Shown one piece after another: positions 44,841 to 54,921 of a DNA stretch of 64,000 nucleotides. The translations under genes and the position numbers were made by a program. The notes below the pieces were generated by a model. That model was not told where the DNA came from. It searched no databases and worked only from the letters and a program-made list of their open reading frames with translations. The stretch's first letter is position 1. Each line of letters opens with the position of its first letter. The stretch lies in the NCBI GenBank assembly GCA_947501275.1, contig CANMVD010000001.1:1240001-1304000 (forward strand). Direction: 5' to 3'. Source of the stretch: an uncultured Tateyamaria sp. (GTDB taxonomy: Bacteria; Pseudomonadota; Alphaproteobacteria; Rhodobacterales; Rhodobacteraceae).

Positions 44841-46136
44841 ATGCGGCAGTTAATCCTTCTTTCCTTTTGCCTTTTGTTGGGCGCTTGTGCTGTCGGCATT
44901 GGTCTGGCACCGCCCCCGAATCTGTATCGGACAGGCGTCAATTACCCGGATGATCTGGTGCCCGAAGTCTGGCGGACCGCGGAACCCAAGATTTTCTACA
45001 TGACAGATCGCGTCCCGGAAAACGAAAGCTATGGCGCTGCGCGCTCCGGTTCGATGGCGTTTGGCGTTGCCACCGTCAAATTCGGAAAGGATCTGGACTG
45101 GGGCGAATTGCTAATGCGCACCCGGGCGGATTCGGATCAGAATATCTCGAGCCTGTGGGTGCCGCAGATTGAAGAAATTGTACGCTTTGAGGCCACTCCG
45201 TTTCCCGTGCGCCGCGCAAACGGGCAACTGAAACCGCTGAAGGAAGTGGTCGATGTGTACGACGCACAGACCCGTCAGTTCCAGAAGGTGATATCAGACG
45301 AGATTGCCCAGACCGGCAATCGCAGCGTTTTGTTGTACGTGCACGGTTTCAACAACGACTTTGAAGACAGCCTGACGACGCTTGCCAACATGTGGCATTT
45401 CGCGGGGCGGGAATCTGTACCGATTTCGTTTACGTGGCCTGCTGGAAACGGTGTGGGGCCGTTGGGGTATTTCCGTGATCGCGATGCGGGCGTGTTTTCG
45501 GTCCATCACACCAAAGAGTTCTTGCGCATGTTGGCCGACATGCCACAGGTCGACAGTATCGATATCATTGCCCATTCGCGCGGCACCGATGTGGTCACCA
45601 CAGCGCTGCGTGAATTGATGATCGAAGCCCGAGGTGCGGGCGTACACCCCAAGCTGGCACTCAAGACCGGGACACTGATCATGGCGGCGCCTGATCTGGA
45701 CGTCGAAATCGTGCGCCAACGTTTGCAAGCCGAGCGGTTTTCAGAGGCGTTCGAGCAGATCAACATGTACATCAACCCCAACGATGGCGCGTTGCGGTTG
45801 TCTGCTTATCTGACACGATCTACCCGGTTGGGGGCATTGAACAACGAAGATTTTCGTGAGGGGGAGCTGCAACTGCTACGCAAGGAGGCGCTGGTGCATT
45901 TCATTCGCGTTGAGGAAGTGCGCGGTGGGTTTGGCCATGCGTATTTCCGGGACAACCCGGCGGTGCTGTCCGACGTGGTTTTGGCGTTGCGTACACGCGC
46001 TTTCCCCGGGGGGACCCTGCGGCCTCTTGATCAAGACGGGGATGGTGTTTGGGTCTTGCACCCAAACTATCCGCTGGAACGATTGCCTGACCTGTCCATT
46101 CTGGAAGCCAGAGCAGCGGCGCGCGACGAACGTTGA
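44841..46136 (+). CDS. Alpha/beta hydrolase lipoprotein (DUF900 type)
   Basis: Envelope serine hydrolase, 431 residues. A lipobox LLGAC at residues 12-16 predicts a lipoprotein. The DUF900-type hydrolase core follows: oxyanion region LLYVHGFNNDFEDSL (near residue 168), nucleophile in IIAHSRGTDVVTTAL (near 240), and MAAPDLDVEI downstream. The substrate is unknown. I chose the ATG at 44841 because it puts the lipobox at the N-terminus. Its stop overlaps the TTG start of the MOSC gene. Confidence 0.85.
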   Translation: MRQLILLSFCLLLGACAVGIGLAPPPNLYRTGVNYPDDLVPEVWRTAEPKIFYMTDRVPENESYGAARSGSMAFGVATVKFGKDLDWGELLMRTRADSDQNISSLWVPQIEEIVRFEATPFPVRRANGQLKPLKEVVDVYDAQTRQFQKVISDEIAQTGNRSVLLYVHGFNNDFEDSLTTLANMWHFAGRESVPISFTWPAGNGVGPLGYFRDRDAGVFSVHHTKEFLRMLADMPQVDSIDIIAHSRGTDVVTTALRELMIEARGAGVHPKLALKTGTLIMAAPDLDVEIVRQRLQAERFSEAFEQINMYINPNDGALRLSAYLTRSTRLGALNNEDFREGELQLLRKEALVHFIRVEEVRGGFGHAYFRDNPAVLSDVVLALRTRAFPGGTLRPLDQDGDGVWVLHPNYPLERLPDLSILEARAAARDER

Positions 46137-46600
46137 GCACATTGCATGAGATGATCGCCCGCTGGGCCAAGCCCGGTGCCGTGGATTGGATCGGATGCCG
46201 TCCGGCCCGCCGTGCTGACATGGAAGTCTTTCAGAGCGTGCAGGTGTCGATGGCGGGTCTGGACGGAGATCGCGGTAAGGCGGGCAAACGTGCCGTCACG
46301 TTGATACAGGCCGAGCACCTGCCGGCCATTGCTGCCTATCTGGGGATGGAAACGATCGCGCCGTCTCGTTTGCGACGAAATATCGTTGTGTCAGGTTTGA
46401 ACCTCGCTTCGCTCAAGGGGCGTCAGGTCCGTCTGGGCTCTGCGGTGGTTGAGTTAAGTGTTGTTTGTGCCCCGTGCAGCCGGATGGAGGAGGAGTTTGG
46501 CTCCGGTGGGTACGCCGCTATCCGCGGCCATGGAGGATGGTGCGCGCAGGTCATCGAACCCGGTTACATAGCTGTGGGCGACAGGGTGGAACCGCTCTAG
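46133..46600 (+). CDS. MOSC domain-containing protein
   Basis: Single-domain MOSC protein (155 residues), related to the C-terminal domain of molybdenum cofactor sulfurases and to YiiM. The conserved Cys lies in [13 protein letters not shown] near residue 110 together with [11 protein letters not shown] upstream. It may handle sulfur on molybdenum cofactor or other electrophiles. The TTG start overlaps the hydrolase stop (TTGA), and an ATG is available at codon 7 (MIARWAKP). Confidence 0.88.
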   Translation: MSTLHEMIARWAKPGAVDWIGCRPARRADMEVFQSVQVSMAGLDGDRGKAGKRAVTLIQAEHLPAIAAYLGMETIAPSRLRRNIVVSGLNLASLKGRQVRLGSAVVELSVVCAPCSRMEEEFGSGGYAAIRGHGGWCAQVIEPGYIAVGDRVEPL

Positions 46601-46722
46601 CGGTCCGTGGTTGCAAGACCCGCATTCGACTTGGCGCGCAATGCAGCGTCCTTGATACGCAGTGGGCCATGTGCAGGAATTGCTTTGACGAATTGCGCCG
46701 AATTGGTCTTTATCCGCACTCT

Positions 46723-47331
46723 ATGACACACGGATTTCCCCTTGCGACTTTAGGCCAGACCATTGGGCTGTTGGGCGGATCGTTCGATCCCGCTCATGAG
46801 GGACATGTCCACATCACCCGCGAAGCAATGAAACGATTTGGGCTGTCACGGGTGTGGTGGCTGGTCAGTCCGGGCAATCCGCTAAAGCCGCGTGGGCCAG
46901 CCCCGCTTGAACAACGTATGGCGCGGGCCCGTGACGTGATGCAAGATCCGCGGGTGACGGTCAGCGATGTCGAGGCGCGTCTGGACACGCGGTACACTGC
47001 CGAGACGCTTGCCGCACTGATCGCAAGATATCCCGGCGTGCGTTTCGTCTGGCTGATGGGGGCAGATAACCTCGCGCAGTTTCATCTGTGGCAAGACTGG
47101 ACGTGGATCATGGAGAACGTTCCTGTGGGTGTGATCGCCCGGCCGGGAGACCGTATTTCGGCGCGTATGAGCCCGGCAGCCCGCCTCTACCGTGACTACC
47201 GTCTGTCGGGTCGCGCCAGCCATATGCTGGGCCGCGTCAATGCCCCTGCATGGTGTTTTGTGAATGTCGCAATGTCGCGGCAGTCCTCTTCTGCAATCCG
47301 GGCTGCCGGGGCGTGGACGACTTCCTCATAA
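46723..47331 (+). CDS. nadD: Nicotinate-nucleotide adenylyltransferase
   Basis: Adenylates nicotinate mononucleotide in NAD synthesis, complementing nadE in this window. The 202-residue enzyme has the nucleotidyltransferase motif [14 protein letters not shown] near residue 16 and the C-terminal SSSAIRA (SSTxIR type), both needed for ATP binding. I chose the ATG at 46723. It is followed after 62 bases by dacB rather than by rsfS. Confidence 0.94.
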   Translation: MTHGFPLATLGQTIGLLGGSFDPAHEGHVHITREAMKRFGLSRVWWLVSPGNPLKPRGPAPLEQRMARARDVMQDPRVTVSDVEARLDTRYTAETLAALIARYPGVRFVWLMGADNLAQFHLWQDWTWIMENVPVGVIARPGDRISARMSPAARLYRDYRLSGRASHMLGRVNAPAWCFVNVAMSRQSSSAIRAAGAWTTSS

Positions 47332-47393
47332 ATGTGAACACGCCAGCGGTTTGGCCTGTTGTTTGCGCGCCGGTGCTGGGGTTAGATACCTCT

Positions 47394-48896
47394 ATGGTAA
47401 CTGGTATTTCGAGACGACTTTTTTTGAGCACGGCATCCGCAGCCGTTGCACTTTTCGGCACCCAGAATGCAGCGGCCGCGCCGCCAACACAATCCTTGCG
47501 CCCCTTGGCGCGTGGTGTAGATCATTTCAAGAAATCGGTTGCTGGCCCCGAAACCATCGTCGCCCAGGCCAAGCTGGGTGGGCGGGTGTCCTTTGTTGCG
47601 GCGGACGCGCGGTCGGGCCAAGTGCTGGAGGGGATGAATGCCAAGGTGGGCATTCCACCCGCAAGTGTGGCCAAGGTCATAACGGCGCTTTACGCGCTTG
47701 ATGCGCTTGGTCCCAACCACAGGTTCGTGACCCGTATCGTGGCCACGGGTGGTGTTTCCAATGGCGTGGTGCGCGGTGATCTTGTTCTGGTGGGGGGTGG
47801 TGATCCGACCCTTGATACCAACGCGCTGGCTGCATTGGCGCAAGCGCTGAAAGACAAAGGCATCCGCGAAGTGCGCGGTGCCTTCAAGGTGGCCGAGGGT
47901 GCTTTGCCTTTTGTGCGATCCATTGACAAGGATCAACCGGATCACGTTGGCTATAGCCCTGCGGTGTCGGGCATCGCGTTGAATTACAACCGCGTCCATT
48001 TCGAATGGAAGCGGTCAGGCAACGGTTACGGTGTCACGATGGATGCGAGGTCTGACCGCTACCGCCCCGCGGTTTATGTAGCCAAGATGCAGATCGCGAA
48101 CAGGGATTTACCTGTGTACACATACAAGGATGGTGGCCGTTCCGACAATTGGACGGTATCGCGACGCGCCCTGGGCGGGGGCGGATCACGCTGGTTGCCC
48201 GTGCGCAAGCCTGCGCTTTATGCGGGGGATGTGTTCCAGACCTTGGCGCGGGCGCAAGGCATCGTGCTCAAGAACCCCGAGATCGTAAAGCGTGCACCGC
48301 AAGGCGTAGCGTTGGTCGCCCATCAAAGCGACGATTTGCGTTCGATCCTGCGCGCCATGCTGCGTTTTTCGACCAACCTCACCGCTGAGATGGTTGGCAT
48401 GGCCGCCACCAAGGCACGCACCGGTCGGGTCAGCGGGTTAAAGGCCTCGGCCTCAGAGATGAACCGCTGGATGGCATCGGCACTGGATGCGCCCGGTGCG
48501 CGGCTGGTTGATCATTCCGGTCTGGGTGGGGCCAGCAATATGACAGCGACCGCGATGGTTCAGGCCCTCGTCAAGGTGAACCAGAACAAGGTGCTGCGTC
48601 CAATCCTGAAGCCGGTCGCAATGCTGGATGCCAACCGCCGCGCCATCAAGAACCACCCCATTGAGGTCAATGCCAAGACGGGGACGTTGAATTTTGTGTC
48701 CGGTCTTGCAGGTTACATGACAGCGCCGGACGGGCGCGAACTGGCCTTTGCAATCTTTGCCGCTGATGAAGCGACGCGGGGACGAATTTCCAAGGCCAAT
48801 CGAGAAGCGCCGCAAGGTGCGCGCAGTTGGAACCGGCGCGCCAAGCGGATGCAACAGCAGTTGATTGAACGCTGGGGTACGCTTTACGGCGCGTGA
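47394..48896 (+). CDS. dacB: D-alanyl-D-alanine carboxypeptidase/endopeptidase (PBP4 type)
   Basis: Periplasmic peptidoglycan hydrolase of class C, 500 residues. It has a twin-arginine-like signal segment (ISRRLFLSTASAAVALF), then the three active-site motifs: SVAK near residue 89 (nucleophile Ser), STNLTAEM (SxN) near 325, and AKTGTL (KTG) near 430. The large insertion between SxxK and SxN is typical of PBP4. I chose the ATG at 47394, since upstream codons read through nadD sequence. Confidence 0.92.
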   Translation: MVTGISRRLFLSTASAAVALFGTQNAAAAPPTQSLRPLARGVDHFKKSVAGPETIVAQAKLGGRVSFVAADARSGQVLEGMNAKVGIPPASVAKVITALYALDALGPNHRFVTRIVATGGVSNGVVRGDLVLVGGGDPTLDTNALAALAQALKDKGIREVRGAFKVAEGALPFVRSIDKDQPDHVGYSPAVSGIALNYNRVHFEWKRSGNGYGVTMDARSDRYRPAVYVAKMQIANRDLPVYTYKDGGRSDNWTVSRRALGGGGSRWLPVRKPALYAGDVFQTLARAQGIVLKNPEIVKRAPQGVALVAHQSDDLRSILRAMLRFSTNLTAEMVGMAATKARTGRVSGLKASASEMNRWMASALDAPGARLVDHSGLGGASNMTATAMVQALVKVNQNKVLRPILKPVAMLDANRRAIKNHPIEVNAKTGTLNFVSGLAGYMTAPDGRELAFAIFAADEATRGRISKANREAPQGARSWNRRAKRMQQQLIERWGTLYGA

Positions 48897-48899
48897 CGG

Positions 48900-48922
48900 G
48901 GGGCGGACGTGTGGCCCGCCCC
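48900..48922. terminator. Hairpin between convergent dacB and dadA
   Basis: GGGGCGG and CCGCCCC pair around nine bases in the short gap between the two converging stops. No T run is present, so this is a weak or bidirectional terminator. Confidence 0.5.
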
Positions 48923-48930
48923 ACCGGCCT

Positions 48931-50163
48931 TCAGGCTGCGTTTTTCATCCGGCTTACGTCGATGACATCTGCCGTTGCCTCTGCGGTCGCGGCCGAGAGG
49001 GTCCAGCCCAAATGCCCATGCCCCGTGTTGTAGTACACGCCCGGTTTCGACCCCGGTCCAATCTTGGGCATCATTGAGGGCAGCATGGGCCGCAAACCTG
49101 CCCACGGTATGCAATGCTCTGTCGACACATCCGGAAAGAACGTCTCGCACCAGTCGCGCAGCGGTTTGATCCGGTCATCGCGGATGTCGAGGTTGTAGCC
49201 ATTGAACTCTGCCGTGCCCGCGATGCGAAAGCGATTGCGCCCAAGGCGGGAGGTCACGACCTTGGCCTCGTCGTCCAGCAGGCTGACCCATGGGGCTGCG
49301 GCCTGGCTCTCGGCGTCGTCAAGGTTGACGGTGATCGAATAGCCTTTGACCGGATAGATGTTCACCCGGTCTCCAAGTCCGGCGGCAATGGCGCGGCTGC
49401 CAACGCCCGCGCAAACCACGATCCCATCGAAATACTTTTGCTGTGCGCCGTCCTTGCCGGACCAATCCAGCCGCACACCCGTGCCCGTGTGGTGGATTTT
49501 GGTCACGTCGGTCTTGTAGTGGAACACCACACCCAACCGCTCGCACCCCTCGCTGAGGGCGCGGGCATATCGGTGAATGTCGCCGGTAAAGTCGCTCTCG
49601 GTGTAAAACCCGCCCAGAGTGTCGGTGCGCAGTGCCGGTTCGATGTCTTGCACTTCGGCTGCCGATACTTCACGCCGCTCCAGCCCGCCTTTTTCGAGCA
49701 ACGCGTTGACCCGGCGCGCGTGATCAAATTCGGACTGTTTCTTGTAAACATGCAGAATACCGCGCTGTTCACAGTCGAATTCGAATCCGACTTCCTTGGC
49801 AAATCCCGTGAGGTGCTTGCGCGCTTCAATGGCGAGGCGCGTTGTCTCGACCGTGTGGGCCTCGTAATTGGGGATGTTGCCCATGAATTCGGCCATCCAC
49901 GACAGTTTGTGCCAGCTTGGGCGCGGGTTCACGAGCAAGGGCGCATCGGATTTCAGCATCCACTTCAACCCTTTGAATATTGTGCCCCAGCGGGTCCACA
50001 CTTCGGCGTTGGAAGCAGAGAGCTGTCCGCCATTTGCAAATGACGTTTCCATCGCCGCATAGCGATTGCGGTCAAAGACCGAAACGGAGTAGCCGCGCCG
50101 AGCCAGCGAATAGGCGGTGGTGATGCCGGTGATGCCGGCCCCGATAACTGCAATATGGGTCAT
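48931..50163 (-). CDS. dadA: DadA-type FAD-dependent amino acid dehydrogenase (glycine-regulated)
   Basis: DAO-family flavoenzyme of 410 residues, oxidatively deaminating small amino acids and passing electrons to the respiratory chain. It has the FAD motif VIGAGITGITTAYSLARRG at the N-terminus, a second block in VCAGVGSRAIA, and the C-terminal GHGHLGWTLS. By sequence it would be called D-amino acid dehydrogenase. A tandem glycine riboswitch lies directly upstream, so glycine is the likely inducer and perhaps a substrate, giving glyoxylate. GGGAGG is placed well before the ATG at 50163. Confidence 0.92.
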   Translation of the reverse strand: MTHIAVIGAGITGITTAYSLARRGYSVSVFDRNRYAAMETSFANGGQLSASNAEVWTRWGTIFKGLKWMLKSDAPLLVNPRPSWHKLSWMAEFMGNIPNYEAHTVETTRLAIEARKHLTGFAKEVGFEFDCEQRGILHVYKKQSEFDHARRVNALLEKGGLERREVSAAEVQDIEPALRTDTLGGFYTESDFTGDIHRYARALSEGCERLGVVFHYKTDVTKIHHTGTGVRLDWSGKDGAQQKYFDGIVVCAGVGSRAIAAGLGDRVNIYPVKGYSITVNLDDAESQAAAPWVSLLDDEAKVVTSRLGRNRFRIAGTAEFNGYNLDIRDDRIKPLRDWCETFFPDVSTEHCIPWAGLRPMLPSMMPKIGPGSKPGVYYNTGHGHLGWTLSAATAEATADVIDVSRMKNAA

Positions 50164-50189
50164 GTCTGACCTCCCGGTACACGCGGGTC

Positions 50190-50228
50190 AAAGGACGCCA
50201 GGCGCACACCATGCGCGCCAATGCGTCC
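50190..50228 (-). promoter_or_regulatory. Expression-platform hairpin of the glycine riboswitch
   Basis: On the minus strand GGACGC...GCGTCC encloses an inner GGCGC/GCGCC stem and is followed by TTTGACC, 27 bases before the dadA start. It is the probable switch between termination and read-through. Confidence 0.6.
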
Positions 50229-50239
50229 CCATCTGTCGC

Positions 50240-50425
50240 GTAACCTGAGAGTTTCACGCCAAGTGGGCGGCGCTTTCTCCTTCGGTGGATTGGGTGCGTG
50301 GGCCCAATCGCTCTCCAGATTGTCAACGTTGCCCTTTTGGGGCGCGACGGACACGGTCCGTTTACCTGAGAGTTTGTCGGGGCGTTGCTCCTTCGGTGGC
50401 GGCGTGAACCGCACTCTCCCATGGC
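50240..50425 (-). ncRNA. Tandem glycine riboswitch upstream of dadA
   Basis: Two aptamers are visible on the minus strand. Aptamer 1 (about 50360-50425) has GGGAGAG, CACCGAAGGAGCAA and AAACTCTCAGG. Aptamer 2 (about 50240-50320) has GGAGAG, CACCGAAGGAGAAA and GAAACTCTCAGG. These are the conserved core strings of the glycine riboswitch and both aptamers are complete. Glycine riboswitches generally turn expression on; here the controlled gene is dadA rather than the usual gcv genes. Confidence 0.95.
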
Positions 50426-50711
50426 CGTCTTGTCGACGCCTGACACATATGGGACGCGCGCCGTTGCGTCAAAGGATTCGTTTTGTCACGGTCTGTGACA
50501 GTGCTGTGAACCTGCGATGCCGCCAAACCTGTCTCTTGCAAGCCACAGCAGGGGCGGGTGAGCCGCTGTCCCGGCCCCTGATGGCGATTGATGCGCCGTT
50601 CCGCGTGCCGCTGCTTAATGACGCGTCCGGAAAATCTGGTCACGCCAGCAATATGCAGCGCTGCAACCGCACCTGCTGGGGCAGTGTTTTGTCAGACAGC
50701 GATGTCAGAGT

Positions 50712-51137
50712 TCACAGCGTCAAATGCCGCGCCCGCGCCCCGCGCTCGATGGCTGCGGCGTGCAGGCGGTCGATGTTCAATTCGTATCTGATCTCTTCCA
50801 GCAGGCGCAGTTCGGTTTCTTCCAATGTGCCGTCGGCCGCGGCAACGTCACAGGCAAGCGCATAGGCCGTTTCGAACAATCTTTCGGGCAATGCGTTGCG
50901 CACCAGCCCAAAGAGAGCGTCGAGCCCGTCTTCCTGCTCAAACAAATCGAACACGACCTGCGCCACGACGTTCAGCCGATCCACGTCGTATTCGCCAAAG
51001 ACCGGCAACATGTTGACCGCCGAATTGATCTTGACCAGTTCTGCGGTGCGAATGTCTTCATCAGATGCCGATACGGCAATCATCATGGCGACCAGCGCGT
51101 CCTGTGGTGTCAGCGTGAGTGTTTCGATCTCAGACAT
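50712..51137 (-). CDS. TerB-family protein
   Basis: All-helical TerB-like (DjlA/tellurite resistance domain) protein of 141 residues, recognisable from ALVAMMIAVSASDEDIRTAELVKI and the second half ACDVAAADGTLEETELRLLEEI, whose acidic residues can bind metal. The function of single-domain TerB proteins is unclear. I chose the ATG at 51137 (MSEIETLT) because AAAGGA is eight bases upstream, whereas the ATG at 51146 overlaps that site. Confidence 0.85.
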   Translation of the reverse strand: MSEIETLTLTPQDALVAMMIAVSASDEDIRTAELVKINSAVNMLPVFGEYDVDRLNVVAQVVFDLFEQEDGLDALFGLVRNALPERLFETAYALACDVAAADGTLEETELRLLEEIRYELNIDRLHAAAIERGARARHLTL

Positions 51138-51279
51138 GCCGGTCATCCTTTGTAAGCCGTTTGGTCCTCAATATTGACGCGTCACGCTGCCCGCAATAGG
51201 TAGCGGCGGGATCGTGCCCTTGCCGGTGCGATCCCGCAGGGCCGCGCATGGGGTGTGGCCAGTATCTGGGACACTTCCA

Positions 51280-52854
51280 ATGTCGACGATCCGTGACGCC
51301 GCAATGACGAGCAAAGCCTGGCCTTTCGAAGAGGCGCGCAAGATCCTCAAACGCTATGCCAAGGCCCTTCCTGAGAAGGGGTATGTTTTGTTCGAGACGG
51401 GCTATGGCCCAAGCGGTTTGCCCCATATCGGCACCTTCGGAGAGGTGGCCCGCACCACCATGGTGCGCCGTGCGTTCGAGCAGATCTCGGATATCCCGAC
51501 CAAGCTGATCTGTTTCTCGGACGACCTGGATGGCTTGCGCAAGGTGCCCGGCAATGTCCCGAACCCGGAGACACTCGAACCCTATCTGCAGCGCCCTTTG
51601 ACTGATGTGCCGGATCCGTTTGGCACGCATGAGAGCTTTGGCCATCACAACAACGCCATGCTGCGCCGGTTCTTGGACACGTTTGGATTTGACTACGAAT
51701 TCATTTCGGCCCGCGAGTTCTATCGTACAGGCCAGTTTGATGAGATTCTGTTGCGCTGCGCCGAACGCTACGACGATCTGATGAAGATCATGCTGAAGTC
51801 ATTGCGCGAAGAGCGCCAGCAGACGTATTCGATTTTCCTCCCCATTCACCCGGACACCGGGCGAGTGATGTATGTGCCTATGAAGCACGTGGATGCAGCG
51901 AATGGTACGGTGACATTTGACGACCCTGATGGCGGCGAGATGACGCTACCGGTGACAGGTGGCAATGTGAAATTGCAGTGGAAGCCGGACTTTGGCGCTC
52001 GCTGGGCTGCGCTTGGCGTCGATTTTGAAATGTATGGCAAGGAACATGCCACCAACGAAAAAATCTATGACGCGATTTGCCGGACGTTGGGAGCCAAACC
52101 GCCCGAGCATTTCAGCTATGAGTTGTTCCTCGACGATCAAGGTCAGAAGATTTCGAAATCCTCGGGCAATGGTGTCAGCATTGACGAATGGCTGACGTAT
52201 GCCAGTACCGAGAGCTTGTCGTACTTTATGTATCAAAAGCCGAAAACGGCGAAACGCATGTATTTTGACGTGATCCCCAAAGCGGTGGATGAGTATCACC
52301 AGCAGTTGCGCGGATTTGTTGGTCAGGACACGGTGCAGCGTTTGAACAACCCGGTTTGGCATATTCATAACGGGGATGTGCCGACCAGCGATATGGTCGT
52401 GCCATTTGCAATGTTGTTGAACCTCGCGTCGGTATCCCAGGCCGACAATAAGGATACGTTGTGGGGCTTTATCCAGCGCTATGCGCCCGATACGGACCCG
52501 GATACGCATCCCAGCATGGATCAGGCGGTGGGCTTCGCAGTCGCGTATTACAATGACTTTGTGAAGCCTGCGAAGGTCTATCGCCTGCCTGATGATACGG
52601 AGCGTGAGGCTCTGGAGGCTCTGCGCGAGTCTTTGGTGCACTATGACGGACCAGTTGAAGATGAGGCTCTTCAATCCGTGGTTTATGCTGTCGGCCGTGA
52701 GCGGTTTGATCCGCTTCGTGCTTGGTTTACGGCGCTCTACGAAGTCTTGCTGGGTGCGTCGCAAGGACCGCGTTTTGGTGGGTTTATTGCGCTTTACGGT
52801 GTGCAGGAAACCGTTGCGTTGATCGACAACGCCCTCGCCGGAGAACTTGTGTAG
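51280..52854 (+). CDS. lysS: Lysyl-tRNA synthetase, class I
   Basis: Charges tRNA-Lys. Unlike the class II enzyme of most bacteria this is the class I form, known from archaea and some alphaproteobacteria. The 524-residue protein has the HIGH-type motif [10 protein letters not shown] near residue 40 and KISKSSGNG (KMSKS type) near 290. I chose the ATG at 51280 ([12 protein letters not shown]); an ATG eight codons later is the alternative. Confidence 0.95.
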   Translation: MSTIRDAAMTSKAWPFEEARKILKRYAKALPEKGYVLFETGYGPSGLPHIGTFGEVARTTMVRRAFEQISDIPTKLICFSDDLDGLRKVPGNVPNPETLEPYLQRPLTDVPDPFGTHESFGHHNNAMLRRFLDTFGFDYEFISAREFYRTGQFDEILLRCAERYDDLMKIMLKSLREERQQTYSIFLPIHPDTGRVMYVPMKHVDAANGTVTFDDPDGGEMTLPVTGGNVKLQWKPDFGARWAALGVDFEMYGKEHATNEKIYDAICRTLGAKPPEHFSYELFLDDQGQKISKSSGNGVSIDEWLTYASTESLSYFMYQKPKTAKRMYFDVIPKAVDEYHQQLRGFVGQDTVQRLNNPVWHIHNGDVPTSDMVVPFAMLLNLASVSQADNKDTLWGFIQRYAPDTDPDTHPSMDQAVGFAVAYYNDFVKPAKVYRLPDDTEREALEALRESLVHYDGPVEDEALQSVVYAVGRERFDPLRAWFTALYEVLLGASQGPRFGGFIALYGVQETVALIDNALAGELV

Positions 52855-52921
52855 CGACGGTTTGTTTGCCTGTTTTCGGTGACGCCCTATCCTTGTTCTA
52901 TCAGGATGAGGAGTAAGACAC

Positions 52922-53323
52922 ATGCGCAAGTGGATAATGGGAGCGGCATTGGCGGCTGCGATGACAGGACCGGTATTTGCGCAAGGTGAAGCGATCAAGG
53001 GTGTCATTGGCAGCCAGATCGAAGCCTTCAAATCTGACGATTTCGCCAGCGCCTTTGAGTTCGCGGCCCCATCGATCCAGAATATTTTCCGCACGCCCGA
53101 GAACTTTGGCGTGATGGTGCAGCGTGGCTATCCAATGGTTTGGCGCCCTGCCGAAGTCACCTTTCTAGAGTTGCGTCAGGAGCAAGGTGCCTATTGGCAG
53201 CGCGTTCAGATCGTGGATGGCGATGGCGGTGTGCATTACCTTGACTACCGAATGACCGAAACGTCTGATGGTTGGAAGATCAGTGGTGTCCAACTTGTCG
53301 ACGCATCGAGCCTGAGCGCCTGA
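52922..53323 (+). CDS. DUF4864 exported protein
   Basis: Small periplasmic protein of 133 residues with a signal peptide (residues 1-20, ending GPVFAQ) and the DUF4864 pattern: AIKGVIGSQIEAFKSDDFASAFEFAAPSIQ (described by positions 23-52) and DYRMTETSDGWKISGVQ near the end. The family has a cystatin/NTF2-like shape and unknown function. GAGGAGTAAGACAC precedes the ATG. Confidence 0.85.
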   Translation: MRKWIMGAALAAAMTGPVFAQGEAIKGVIGSQIEAFKSDDFASAFEFAAPSIQNIFRTPENFGVMVQRGYPMVWRPAEVTFLELRQEQGAYWQRVQIVDGDGGVHYLDYRMTETSDGWKISGVQLVDASSLSA

Positions 53324-53330
53324 TCCAAAC

Positions 53331-54656
53331 CTATTCCGCTGCTGTCGGATCGTTGCGATGGGCGTCCTTTGTTTCGGTATCATACACCTCGTGCAGGGGT
53401 CTGAGCCCTGTGATCAGTCGCGCGCCCTTGGAAAAGGTCAGGTAAGACCAGAACCAATTGAAAGCGACCATGATGGGTTGGCGTACGCCAATCAGAAAGT
53501 AGATGTGCGCGATACCCCAGAGCCACCACGCCAAGATTCCTGACATCTGAAAGCGACCAAAGTCGATTACTGCAGAGTGGCGCCCGATAGTGGCTAGGTT
53601 GCCTGCGTGCCTGTATCGGAACGGCCCCGGACGGGCTTTGCCTTTCTGATTCGCTAAAATGAGACTTGCCACGTATTTTCCGCCCTGTTTGGCCGCCGGA
53701 GCAATGCCGGGCACGTCCAGTCCGTCACGCCACGACACCTGCGCCGCGTCCCCAATCACGAATACCTCCGGGTATTCCTTGACGGACAAGTCCGCGTTTA
53801 CCGGAATGCGCCCGGTTCGGTCGGTGTCCGCGTTCAACCAGCGCGACACATTCTTTACCGCGACCCCGGCCCCCCAAGTCACGCATGCCGACGGGATGAA
53901 GGTGCCATTGAGCTGAACGCCTTCCTCTGAGATGTTTTCAACGCGTGTATTGACCAGCACTTCGACGCCGAGCTTTTCCAGCGATTTTCGCGCTTTTTCA
54001 GACAGATTCTCGGGGAAAGCATTGAGCAGGCGACCGCCCGCCTCGATCAATAGCACGCGTGCATCACGTGAATTGATACGATGAAAGTCGCGCGCCAATG
54101 CGTTATTGGCCAGTTCGGCGATAGCCCCCGCCATTTCTACGCCGGTGGGCCCACCGCCAACCACGACAAAGGTCAGTTGCCGTCTTTGCTCCGCATCTGA
54201 GTTTGAGATTTCTGCCCGTTCAAAAGCCATAAGCACACGTTTTCGGATTTCGGTCGCATCGATGATGCGTTTGAGGCCGGGGGCATGTTGTTCCCAGTGG
54301 TTCTGCCCGAAATAGGAGTGGTGCGCGCCGCTGGCCACGATGAGGTAGTCATAGGAGTAGCTGTCGGTCTCACCGATGACTTTGCGATTTTCGGTATCGA
54401 CATCCAATACTTCACTGAGAGCGACGGACACATTGTCTTGTCGATTGAAAATGCTGCGGATGGGCCAAGCCACGTCTGCGGGGGACAAGTCGGCTGTGGC
54501 AACCTGATAGAGCAAAGGTTGAAACAGGTGGTAGTTGCGCCGGTCGATGATCTTGATCTGAACGGGGGCCTTGGCCAGCGCCTTGGCAGCGGAAAGACCG
54601 CCGAAACCTGCCCCGATAATAACGACTTTGGGGTTGGATGCGGATTGGCTTTTCAT
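53331..54656 (-). CDS. ndh: Type II NADH dehydrogenase (NDH-2)
   Basis: Non-proton-pumping NADH:quinone oxidoreductase on the cytoplasmic face of the inner membrane. The 441-residue flavoprotein has the FAD motif IIGAGFGGLSAAKAL, the NAD motif VVVGGGPTGVEMAGAIAEL near residue 165, and a C-terminal hydrophobic anchor (LAWWLWGIAHIYFLIG and AFNWFWSYLTF) typical of NDH-2. AGGAGACGTGCC precedes the ATG at 54656. Confidence 0.93.
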   Translation of the reverse strand: MKSQSASNPKVVIIGAGFGGLSAAKALAKAPVQIKIIDRRNYHLFQPLLYQVATADLSPADVAWPIRSIFNRQDNVSVALSEVLDVDTENRKVIGETDSYSYDYLIVASGAHHSYFGQNHWEQHAPGLKRIIDATEIRKRVLMAFERAEISNSDAEQRRQLTFVVVGGGPTGVEMAGAIAELANNALARDFHRINSRDARVLLIEAGGRLLNAFPENLSEKARKSLEKLGVEVLVNTRVENISEEGVQLNGTFIPSACVTWGAGVAVKNVSRWLNADTDRTGRIPVNADLSVKEYPEVFVIGDAAQVSWRDGLDVPGIAPAAKQGGKYVASLILANQKGKARPGPFRYRHAGNLATIGRHSAVIDFGRFQMSGILAWWLWGIAHIYFLIGVRQPIMVAFNWFWSYLTFSKGARLITGLRPLHEVYDTETKDAHRNDPTAAE

Positions 54657-54921
54657 GGCACGTCTCCTTCGAAGAGAGGATATCCCAAGCACGTTGGATT
54701 GTGCATGTGCAGAATGACCGCAGGGGCACTTTGCAACCTAACTGCAACCTACTGGAACGTTGCGCGCGTCTTGGTCCCTGCGTGCGGTGCCGTGAGCCTG
54801 CGTTAACAACCTGTTGATATTCCCACGCCCCGCGAAGGCCGAAGCCCGGTCTACGTGGGTGAGTGCATTCACGACGCGAGGAATTGGGCGTGAAACGCCC
54901 CTGTGGATAAGGGATATTTCA

